Assembly: GCA_963978895.1 (NCBI GenBank)
Contig: OZ022246.1
Coordinates: 22,836,758-22,900,757 of the forward strand
Direction of reading: 5' to 3'
DNA length: 64,000 nucleotides
Source: Erpobdella octoculata
Taxonomy: Eukaryota; Annelida; Clitellata; Hirudinida; Erpobdellidae
Part shown: piece by piece, positions 14,460-26,700 of the stretch
Layout: each line of letters opens with the position of its first letter
Numbering within the stretch: the first letter of the stretch is position 1
The notes under the pieces: generated by a model
Seen by the model: the letters and a program-made list of their open reading frames with translations, nothing else
The model's database searches: none
Told to the model about the DNA's origin: nothing
Position numbers and translations under genes: made by a program

Positions 14460-17400
14460 TCATAAAAAAGTTAATAAAAAAAATAATATAAATATTGTGA
14501 TGATGAAGGAAGTTGTTGTTGAAATACCAGCTAGCTTTTTATTGTGTTTAATGATTACAGCATGTGGTGGCATAATTACTGCTTCTAATGGAACAATCCA
14601 AAGTCCGGGTTATCCCGACAGAAACTACCCAAACAATTTGGACTGCATTTGGACGCTCAACGGAAAGTCGGGCACACGCTATTTGATGACGCTCCAGTAT
14701 CTCAATATGAATCAAGAAGAGAACTGTAGCAAGGATTATTTAGAAGCGAGTTTTCATTTGCTATAAATTTTCCCCGTTTTTTTCTTCATTTTTTTTTTAT
14801 AAAAAAAAAAAACTATTCCGACGAAACCCACTCAGATCCGAGACGGAGTACAGGCGTGGAGTGCCATTCTGGAGAGGTTCTGTGGGTCGGAAGATGTTGA
14901 GGATTTCACAACGAGCGGACCGAGGGCCTACGTCAAGTTTCACTCCGACTCTGATAACGAAACCGGCTTTGGATTTGAGATCAGATTTCAAAGTGTCATA
15001 GGTTTAAAGATCCGTTTTTTTTTAAATCATATTGCTTACTTTTCAAAAAATTAACCTTTTAAATGTTGATAAATGTTTATAACTTGATGAAATATAAACT
15101 TTTTATTGTTGGACTTGTTGTTTCATCTTAGTTCAGAATAATGATACCTCTTAGAAACAGAATAGTTTTTAAAATTTGTTTTATATTGTTCAAAATCGTC
15201 AATTTCAACTTTTTCATCCTATTTAACTAGCCTTATCTCTGAGCTTAAATGATCTAATCTCTAATTGTATCTATTCCAATCTTATTCAAAATCTTTTTTG
15301 CTCAGGATTCTCTTTCTTTCTGTGGTACGTATTCATGGAGCCATGTTCTTTTTTTTTCTCTCACCACTGGTGGGTGTCACTAATTTATTTGGTTTTCTGC
15401 AAGACCTTGAAACATTTATATTGTTGCTTTGTACCAGTTGCCAACTGCAGAGGTGAGTTTCGAACACCAGAAGGTGTAATCAGTTCTCCGAGATTTCCAA
15501 ACTTTTTCCACCGAACTGTTGAATGTATGTGGAAAGTGCTTCTTCCTGAAAAGAGTTCAATCAAGTTCAAAGTCGTTGAATATCGTTCGGAGCGGCAGGG
15601 GGATTCGGCCGATCAGGGTCACATAGAGGTGTATTTCTTGTTGTTGTAGTTTTTTTAAAGATAAATTTCACTTGCAGGGTATTTTTGTTGTCGATTTTTC
15701 TTTCTTCGATTGTCGATTAAGCGTAAAATAAATTTCAGATTAAAAAGAAATTTATTAAAACTTTCTTCTCAATGATAAACTTTGTTCAAATATCTCCATC
15801 GGTTCGTATGCAAATCTCGAATGCAAAAGCGGCTAACACGACTAATAGTTTAAGTATGGAGATATAAATGAAAAGTGCTAAGAAACTAGCACCAATGAAG
15901 TTTTACAAAGATGGATTCCCGAAATGATTACATTTTTTTTCATTCTCTTTTTCTCCATATGCAATTTAAAATTCGTGATTAAATACAGTATATTATAAAT
16001 TAGTATATTTAACATCATGATATAAAACATTTCATGACCTTTAGTGTTTTTTTTTATAATTATTTTCAGGTGGGTGACAATCCCGACCAACCGCATCTTT
16101 ACCAATGCTTGCCCAATACCAACTGTGCTCCCTTTTATCTCGAAACAGACAAACTCTTCGTCAGGTTTAAAAACATCGAAGGGTTCCCCTCGAAGTTCAG
16201 AGCAGAATGGACACTCGGTGCGTTGTTTACTACTTTCTTTTTTTTAAATTGATTGTTGTGCATCGATTGCGCATAACGAATTTGAATTTATAATAGATTG
16301 TGGGGGAGTCTTCACCGGCATCAGAGGTGAACTGATGTCGCCCTACTTTCCCCTGTCGTACCCCGCCGAAAAAGAATGCACTTACCGAATAGAGGCTCGT
16401 AACGGTATAATCACGCTGGACATTCAGAAGTCAAACATCAAGGAAGGTGAAAATGGGACCTGTGACAATAACTATATTAGGGTGAGAATTTTATTTCTTC
16501 AGAAAGAATCGTTTCTATTAGAAATGATTATAAACAGAGTTGAGTCTCTAAATATGAAAAGAAAGTAGTGCCATATAAATTTCAGTTCAGTGAAAAATTA
16601 ATAGATTAGCTCTCTAACATCCCGCTTTAATTTGTTTCACAAAATTTATAAATATATAAATTAGATAAAATTGTGTTCCAAATTAATTTTTTTATGCTTT
16701 TTAGTTGACTCGTACTTAAGGATGCTTCTGGCAAGGGGTTCTGCTTATCACGGCAAATTCCTAGTAACGATAGAAAGGATGCCGAATCCTATTTAGAAAG
16801 CTTTTTGCGTCTAACAACCCGAGGCATTTAATTCCTTTTTTTTTAACTCACTGGAAGAAAACTGATAATTATATTTTCACTTTTGCAAGTGAAACGTGAC
16901 TTTTTGTTTGCTTCGTTTTGGTTTCGGAGCATTATTTTCTTAACCTTGCGACATGGGGTGTACTCAGAATGGATAAAGGTCAGGTATTAGAGGGGTTTTC
17001 GACTTTTACGGTGCTACAACCTTTTGATATGGCATTCGACAATCACCCGGGAACAAAAGCTAAAAAAAATTTAGTAAGTTCTGAGCCGTGCTGTATTGAA
17101 AATGACGTCTACATGGGGCATTCGGTTAAAATGAGTAAATAATTTGAAGTATTTCAAAATAACACAAAAAAATGCATTCCTCGTTTTTCCATTTTAAAAA
17201 TTTCGCTCAATCGCATGTCTTAAACTCGATGCTTTTTCATTGCTCAGGTGAGTTCTGGGCAATCGCCGCCATTGACAACCCAATTGATCCACTGCAGCAG
17301 GGAGCCGCCCGATCCAATCAGGTCGTTCGGGTCCACACTTGAGGTCGTATTCAAAACAAATGGGTCCGTGGAAAATTTTGGATTCAAAGCTACTTATACG

Positions 17401-20400
17401 ATTCAGGAAACAAGTAATTTTATTATAGTATGATCATGCTATAAGAATATCATTGAATTATTATAATATCATCAACAATAAGACTTATTATGGATAAAAT
17501 TTCTACCCTAGTGTAGCATAAGAAAAATAATGATTATGATGATGGTGATGAATAAATGAGATAATATATTTATATTACATACTGTCGAATGGTAAAAACT
17601 TGGAAGGATTTAGTTGCTCACTTGGAAAATTGAATAATTGTAATAAATGGTCGTTGAAAAATTTGTAGTTAAAAAGAAATGATTTAAAATGTTAATCATC
17701 TCCAGACGATTGCGGTGGCGTTCTAACTACTCCGAGTGGACACATTAAGTATCCCAGGGATGCTTCCCATTACCGAAGTGGTGTCAACTGCACGTGGTTT
17801 ATAAACGTCCAAGCAGGGTCGGCCATAAGACTGACTTTCTCGACGTTCAGTCTGCAGTACGAACCCGATTGTCGACACGATTTCGTTCACCTTTACGACG
17901 ACAACTCGGGTTCCGATTACGGCAGGTGAGTCCGGCACGAAAAGATTTTTACTTCGGGAAAAATTAATTATTTATAGATAAAATGCGAGTTAAAATGACT
18001 TTTCAATTAAGGTTTTGTGGGACCCATTTGCCAGCGCCGACCGTCACCCATAGCAACAAACTTGTACTTGATTTTCAATCCGATTACAATGTGTCTTTTG
18101 AGGGTTTTTCTGCCTTCTATGAAACCACTGTTCCACCACGTTTGCATTTTTTTAGTATTTTTATCTTTGTTCGCTACAAACTGTTATGTGTGATAAGGAT
18201 GATAGTGGTGGTGATGATGATAGTGGTGGTAGTGATGCAGCTGCTGCTGATGATGATAGTTGTGATTTGACTGCTGCTGGTGTTGATGATGATTGTATGA
18301 TTATTTGTATGTTGTTTTATTATAATTATTAAATAAAAATAGATGTAATTATATACATATTTCTAAATATATATATATATATATATATAATGAAAACTTA
18401 TGATGGTTTTATTAATTATTTGAATAAATACAAATATCATGTTTTTTCTATTTTTTTAAATTCGTAATTTAAGCCTGCGAAGAACATCTGCAAGCCACGT
18501 CCGGAGTTTTCACGAGTCCCGGGCATCCCGGTCTATATCGAAACGACATGGATTGTACTTGGGTCGTAACTGTGCCGGCCGGAAATCGGATTGTTTTCAA
18601 CGTCACAGATTTCAATCTGGAAATTTCTCATCAGATGGTCGGTCACTGTAGCCACGACTATCTGGAGATCAGGTAGGAAGTTGTTATTAGTTGAAATATT
18701 TAATTCACACATTAGCTTAATAGTTTATCGTTTATAATTATTATACATTAAGTGTTAAATTTTTATTATACCTGTGTTATTATTTTATTATAATTGTTTG
18801 TTAGTGTGTTCTTAGTATGTTTTTATGTAATTTACCTAAATATAAATTTTATCTAATTGCTTCAAGAGAAACATTACAGTCTTTTAAATATATACGCAAA
18901 TAAATGAAAATAAATTGTCTGAATGATTAGTTGAAGAAATAAAAACAAAATTCAACTCGTTTCAGAAACGGCGGTAACCGAATGTCTCCAATTTTGGGAA
19001 TGTTTTGTGATAGGAGTATCATTCCTAAAGAGATCAGATCTTTTTCAAATAAAATGTTTTTCTTTATGCACACGGACGATTCTATTAGACATACTGGATT
19101 CAAAATTACATATGAACTCTTTGATGGGGGTTTGAACTTTTCATATTGATTTATTGATTTAATTATTTTGTTCTAGATTTTGTTCAATTATTTGTTTTTT
19201 TATTTTTAAAATTATGTATTATTTTCTAACTCTTAAAGTCTCTATTTTTTGCTAAAATAATTAAAGTTGTTGAGAATCTTAGTCATTTCTGGTTTCTATA
19301 GAATGTGGAGGAGAATTAACGGCTCACATGGGAGCGTTTGCTTCTCCTAATTTCCCGAGTAATTCCGAACGGGTGATGCAATGCTTCTGGAAAATCACTG
19401 TCGCTCAGGGGAGTACCGTACAATTACATTTTCTCCATTATCCCTTTGACTGCTTCAGGAACACCTTTGAGGCTAGGTTTTTGTTTTCTTCTATGCTTTA
19501 ACCGTTTTATTACTGGCTGAAATTAGATCAACCCACGTTTTTCCGACTAAGTTGCTTCCGTGTTTACGTGCTTTAGAATTTATCCCAATGTTGCTGTGAG
19601 AATATTTTTTTTTGAATATTTAAAATATTTCGAAAATTTATATTTATTAGTTTCCATAAACTTGAAGGTTTGATGAATACAGTCGAGAGTTTTTGGGGTT
19701 CTTTAAATTTAAAGTTTCTTTTTGTTGCTGTCTGTAAAATAAAAGAAGTTTTATGTTCTTCATTGTTTGAATTAATGGAATTTATGAAGTTTAATTTTTA
19801 TTTTTTATAAAAAATCTTTAAACTCGATAATTCGATTGAGTCACTAATTTGTTATTTAAAAATGATGCATTTTTGCTCCTTTCCGTTGAATTATTAGATA
19901 GTAAACATCATTACCTCACTTTCTACGCATGCTTGGTTTAAGAAGTCGTTTGAAGCACCCACATCTGGGGTCAGCCTGATAGAGTGAATTACATGTTTTT
20001 GATTTTTACGACTGCTTTTCCCTTTATCGTTGGATTGCAAAACTTATGATTAACATGTTGCCATCACATATCATAACATAGCTGAGCTTGTACATTGTTG
20101 TGTCTAATCGCTAAATGGAGCCAATAATTAATAATAGCATTTGCATTTAGTTATTAATAAAATCTTAAATGTTTCGTGTTATTTATTTAATTAATCGTCG
20201 AAAACTCAGAATTAAATATGATTTCAACAGGTAGCCATAGAAAGAGACAAGTACAGGGAGGTAGCCTGCAAATCTGGTTCGCTACAAGAAGAAATAAAAT
20301 CTAAAACTAACGAACTAACCTTGAAGTTAAGCGTCTTCTATTACTCAAGCCATGCTTTATTTTATGGATTGTACAGCACAAGTAATAATTTTATAATAAG

Positions 20401-23400
20401 TATTTATATACCATAATTTGTATTTATATACCATTAGTAGTATTTATATACCATAATTAATATTTATATATATACAATTAATATATATATATATAATTGG
20501 TATTGATATAACATAATTTTCTCTTGTTACTTTTTGATGAATGTTTTTTTTAATTATTTGATTTTTACACAGCACTGTTAGTAGTCTTTTGGTTCTTTCT
20601 GTCTGTTTTTCATTTCAATTAATATTAATATTTTAATCAGTAATAAATTTTATAAAGAAAATTTCTCCACTGTACCCACGAAAATATAGCGATGTATGAA
20701 ATGTTTATAACTGGCATGCCAAGTATGCCACTAAACCCAGGTGATAAAAACTGTTGATACCTGTATTGCGAGATGGGACACCTGCAATGTTGCTCTCAAC
20801 AAAGTCATGTGACTCTGTCAAGTTGTTGAAAGCCAAAGAGATTAAATCGACGACAAACTAACTTACAACGATCTGCCTGCCTTAGAAGCTTGCCCTGCAT
20901 TGAGGATTGTCCGAATGAATGACATATATTTATATATATATAGTTAAAAGAATGAATATAAAATCAAATAAATTAACATTAATAATATTGATGATTAACG
21001 TTTTTTTTTATTCAGATTGCAGAGGTGTCCTAACTGACCACGAAGGAGTAATTGAAAGCGTTAATTATCCGAACGGTTACCCTGGTGGTGTCAACTGCTC
21101 GTGGCTGATCGAAGCTCCCAGAGGCAATTCTATCCAATTATGGTTGACAGAACTCAGATTGAGAGCGACCGAAATCAATACATGTTTCGACTCTATAGCA
21201 GTGAGTCATGTTTTAAGTTTGTTGTAAAAAAAGTATTGTTTCATTTTTCACTAATTATTTCTTGCTTATAACAGCATTGCTTGTTTCATTTGTTTTATTT
21301 TCATGAAATAGATTTATTGAATAAATTCCTTGATTAAGTTCTTTTCATGAAACAGATTCATTGAATAAATTTCTTTCATGAAACAGATTCTTTGAATAAT
21401 TTTTTTTCATGAAACTGATTCATTGAATAAATTCTTTTCATAAAACTGATTCGCTGAATAAATTTTTTTCATGAAACAGATTTGTTAAATAAATTTCTTT
21501 CATGAAACACTGAGCAGGAGTGCTAGTGACAAGATCCAGTTTATGTTCAAGAAAAATTAAACTACTTAATACATGTTTTTCCATCCTGATCCTTGCAAAT
21601 AATTCTAAGAAAGCTTGCAGTTGCTGCATCAAGGCTTTGGAATTGCTTTTCACTAGAGGTCACAGAGATCACAGCAGTGGCTAAAACTGAGCAGCTGCTA
21701 ATACAATTGAGCAGCTGCTAATACAATTGAGCAGCTGCTAATACAATTGAGCAGCTGCTAATACAACTAAGCAGCTGCTAATACAATTGAGCAGCTGCTA
21801 ATACAATTGAGCAGCTGCTAATAGCTTTTAAACTATAAAGTCTGCTGAATCGTGCCTCATTGAATAACCATAATTGAAAATGAAGTATTTTTTTATATTT
21901 TTGACAAACGTATTTGAGGATCAAATGATTTTGAATTTATAGAATTTGAGCTGGAAATCACTAAATAAATTGCTCTTTCTTGTTGTTGTTTTTGTTATGG
22001 AAATTTCTTGTTTTAAGAATAATATGTGTTTTGTACACTTTCAGATCTATGACGGCCGTTCGAGTGGCAACGTTATGCTGACAAGATTTTGCCCCGGAGA
22101 CGAGGCCGATTATTTAGCTGTAAACTCGAGTGGAAGATATCTATTGGTCAAGTTTAATTCTCTCGATCATCGTCACATTTTCGATGAACGGCGACAGAGA
22201 CAACACAATTTTAGACTTCAGTACAAAGTTTTCGGTCAGTCACGTTGCTGAGTCACTGGTCGATTTTAATTCTTACGCTTACGTGTTTGTTCATCGCATT
22301 CATTCCAGGCTGCGGGGGTCGTCTCACACAGTTTCCGGGCAGGATAACTTCAGTCGACTACCCGAACCTGAATTCTCCAGCTATGGAATGTGTCTGGTTG
22401 ATTGTTGCGCCGGGGTCGTCAAGAGTTAAGTTGAATGTGGCAGATCTGGATTTACGATCCGAAAATCTAGAAAATCTAGATGTTTGGAACAGAAATCCAG
22501 AGCATTGCAAAAACTACATAGAGGTCGCTGTGTAATAATTTCAATTTTACGCCGTTGAAATTATAACTAAACTCCGCTGTTTTTCGTAGGTCCACGACGG
22601 TTCTGATCGGACGTCGCCATTAATAACTAGATTGTGCTACAATTCAACAATTGGACATACATTACAGACTCATGGCCAGTACATGCTGGTAAGGCTGGAA
22701 AGCCATGACCGTTTAACCGGAAGAGGGTTCATGGCCACTTACGAAGTTTTAACGGATGGTTTGTCGTTTAATGTCGAATACTTTCAGTGCTGTATTCAGA
22801 AAACATATATGATTCCTTAATTGCAGAAAGTACAAAGTTCTTGTTAAAATTCAGGTTGTGGTGGAAGTTTTAGTGGACACGATGGAATCATAACAAGCCC
22901 CAATTACCATGATCAACTTGAGTCCAATATGGAATGTATTTGGAACATCTCAGTTGATATAAACTATGCCGTTAAATTTGAAATCTTGGAAATAAACTTC
23001 CCGAACATCAACTGTTCTGATTATTTTGTTGCCGTAAGTAAACGTTTTCAGGGGGACGTTTGAGAAACGAAAAGTTTTGATTTTTGATTTGATTTATTAA
23101 CAATAAACCTGGAAAATTAAATGTAGGGATATTCGAGCATGGATTTTAACGGCTCCGAGGTATTTCGATACTGCGGAAGGAATTCTACAAATATGTTCCG
23201 AGTGATGACGGGAAATAACCTAATTCTCAGGTTGAAAACCGGTGACTATTCTTTTAGAGGAGGTTTCAAAGGAAAATATACTGCAGGTAGCAGCGACTTG
23301 TTAGTTGGTAAAATAATAAAATAATATAAAAAATTATGCAATATCATATTTGATTAAATAATATTTGTATTGATGGAATTTTGTGTTTAACGCTTATAGT

Positions 23401-23614
23401 CTGTGGTGGAATCCTGTATGCTAATCCTGATGGAGTTATTTCATCCGAATCGTTAATTCCAGGATATTCCAGGTGTACTTGGATCATTCGATCACCAAAC
23501 CATGGTGAGTCCTAATTTTTCCGCGAGAGATTTAGATGAAGCAACATCTCTTTAACGATTACGTGCAATACTGTGCGTTAACTCATCAAACAGTTTATAG
23601 ATGAAAAGTACTGC

Positions 23615-23709
<95 letters not shown>

Positions 23710-26700
23710 TAAAAAAAAATTCATGATATTGTGGGTGATTAATATATGTTCTTTGATATTGTCTTCACTAGCTGGCTGGGTCTGAAACGCTGATGTCATA
23801 TGGTTTAACAAAGTGCCAATTCTTATGCAATCATAACCAGATGTGCAATCTGCAATCGCACACATACACATAACTAAACTTGCTGTCTAGCAATGGTTTT
23901 TGACATGTAAAATATTTAATCACATGCCCATCCTATTTTTCTTCAAAAGGCATCTTATTGTATATTGTATTCGTATTCACATGATAAACATGTGTGCGGA
24001 AGCTTACCTGTTGATTATTAGTTAGATTAGAGGGGCAGCATAGATGTTATTTGAAAATTATGTAGCCTAGATTTAAAAAAGAAAAACAAGTGCTTACCAC
24101 CGATCAAACTTTAGTACAGTAAGGGTTGTCTCTGATCTTTCAACTAAAAAAATATTTACAATTGGCAGGTGACAAGCTTTATATTTCAATCTCGTTGTTG
24201 AATCTTGGAAGGGAATATTCTTACGGTTGTTTAAGTTATCTTCAGATTTTGGATGGAGAAAATCGTGCCCCTTCTCTTGGTGAGTTCTGTGGTACTACTG
24301 CTCCTCTTCCAATTGTGACCGATGGGTCATCTGCCACTATAAAATTATTGACCTATTATGATTATGGAACATCTCTTCAAAGAGAATTTTCTGTTTTCTA
24401 CTCAAGGTCAACCTCGTGTTAGTTTGAAATATATTTATTATTCTGCAATATATTTATTATTCTGCAATATATTTATTATCCTGCAATATATTTATTATCC
24501 TGCAATATTTTTATTATTCTGCAATATGTTTATTATTCTGCAATATATTTATTATTATGCAATATATTTATTATTCTGCAAAATTTTTATTATTCTGCAA
24601 TATATTTATTATCCTGCAATATATTTATTATTATGCAATATATTTATTATTCTGCAATATTTTTATTATTCTGCAATATATTTATTATCCTGCAATATTT
24701 TTATTATCCTTCAATATTTTTATTATTCTGCAATATATTTATTATCCTGCAATATATTTATTATTATGCAATATATTTATTATTCTGCAATATTTTTATT
24801 ATTCTGCAATATATTTATTATCCTGCAATATATTTATTATTATGCAATATATTTATTATCCTGCAATATATTTATTATCCTTCAATATATTTATTATCCT
24901 GCAATATATTTTTTATTTTGCAATATATTTATTATTCTGCAATATGTTTATTATTCTGCAATATATTTATTATCCTGCAATATATTTATTATTCTGCAAT
25001 ATGTTTATTATTCTGCAATATATTTATTATCCTGCAATAAATTTATTATTCTGCAATATATTTATTATTCTGCAATATATTTATTATTCTGCAATATATT
25101 TATTATTCTGCAATATATTTATTATTCTGCAATATATTTATTATTCTGCAATATATTTATTATTCTGCAATATATTTATTATTCTGCAATATATTTATTA
25201 TTTTGCAATATATTTATTATTCTGCAATATATTTATTATCCTGCAATATATTTATTATCCTGCAATATATTTTTTATTTTGCAATATATTTATTATTCTG
25301 CAATATATTTATTATCCTGCAATATATTTATTATTTTGCAATGGCAAGAGCAGATTCTATCCGTTCGTTTATGTTGTCTATAATAGTAAAGTACTTGAGA
25401 TTTTTTTCATTATAATATTGCATACAGCATGTGGAGGAACATATCTTTCACAACAAGGCTACATAAGTAGTCCTAATTATCCCAGAACTTACCCCAGCAA
25501 TACCAGATGTGAATGGAATATATCAGCAGTTGATGGTGCCACCATCAACTTGTATTTCAAGTAATTTGTTTTTAAATAAATTATAAATGTTCTTCAACAA
25601 TGGCATTTTTATTATATTTGTGTTCATTGAGCCTGAGAGAAAGAATTTTTACTATTGAAGTTTCAATGAGTTTGTTCCACCATAAAATCATGTGTTCGTG
25701 TGAGTTATCACAATTAAATTCACTTTTAATTTTAAAACATCAGTTTGACTATTTTTGTAATAAAGCATTGCCTTACTTTATCTTACCTCACCTTACTTCA
25801 CCTTACTTACCTTAACTTACCTTAACTTACCTTACCTTACCTTACCTTACCTTACCTTACCTTACCTTACCTTACCTTACCTTACCTTACCTTACCTTAC
25901 CTCATCTTATCTTACATTACCTTATTCCTAGGCCTAGCTTAGCTAACATTACCTTACATTTCTTTAGCTAAGCTTACCTTACCTTACCCAACCTTACCTG
26001 ATTAACTATGATTTCAAGGAACTTTCAACTGAAATGGAGCGAATTTTGCGACAAAGAATATCTTTTAATTCAGAATGATGGAACAAAGTTTTGTGGTAAT
26101 AAAAGCGAATCTGGAGCACCTGAAAAGTCATTTCTAGAAAATATGATACTTGTGTTCCAGAGTGGTGATGAAGCTGAAGTTTATTCTGGGTTTACCATTT
26201 ATTACAGCTTTTGTAAGTTATTTCTAGGTTTACCATTTATTGCTGCTTAATTAAGTTTATTCTGGGTTTACCATTTATTATAGCTTAAGTAAGAGGATTA
26301 GAACAAAAATCGAATAAGTTTACTTAAAGATCAGGCAAGGTGACAAGGTCAATCCATATTCAGCTTTATAGGACAATTCAAGCGTTGGTTGACCCACTGA
26401 AAGATGTAGTTGGATCAAAACTAGTTTTTGATTCATTTATCTTCATGAGGCCAAAGTTGGCAGCACTATACTGCCCTGACACAGCAAAAGGATGCAAGAC
26501 CACCTTTGGCCTAAAATTATTTGTAGTTTAAATGTAGACAGCAATACTTACATATAAAGTTTTGGTGACTTGCTTCTTTTTGGCTTTGGGGGGCAGTATA
26601 CTGGTATTATGTACAAGTGAATTATATAGAACAAGTGAAGCATTTAAGAGCACTTTTTAAGAACAATGGTTTTGGAGAGTCTTACGGGACATTTTTGGAG

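Larger units (their letters stand above)
13605..22234 (+). other. CUBN: cubilin CUB domains 1-8
   Basis: Exons: CUB1 13605-13717, 13803-14046; CUB2 14561-14745, 14836-15001; CUB3 15438-15628, 16070-16217; CUB4 16297-16481, 17248-17413; CUB5 17706-17925, 18012-18139; CUB6 18474-18672, 18966-19129; CUB7 19302-19471, 20231-20381; CUB8 21016-21200, 22045-22234. Each has the CUB pattern C-G-G, the S-P-x-(Y/F)-P turn, a C-x-W strand and a later Cys pair. In mammals CUB5-8 hold the intrinsic factor-B12 site; whether that ligand exists here is unknown. CUB3 lacks the third Cys of the standard four but has two cysteines close together ([10 protein letters not shown]) in its second half. CUB2 and CUB7 are interrupted by GC-AG introns. 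Introns 16482-17247 and 19472-20230 are non-coding with nothing recognised. Confidence 0.92.

Noticed and set aside
16918..17142. Possible extra exon in the CUB4 intron
   Set aside because: The 74-codon frame resembles nothing, and CUB4 is complete when 16481 is joined to 17248.
24358..25564. Apparent proteins of over 330 residues with a 19-residue Tyr/Ile-rich repeat
   Set aside because: Produced by a 19-bp intronic minisatellite between two phased cubilin exons; three overlapping frames are equally open, so there is no coding signal.
25796..25990. Telomere-like pentamer array
   Set aside because: The unit is CTTAC/GTAAG, not the TTAGG or TTAGGG families, and it lies inside a cubilin intron.
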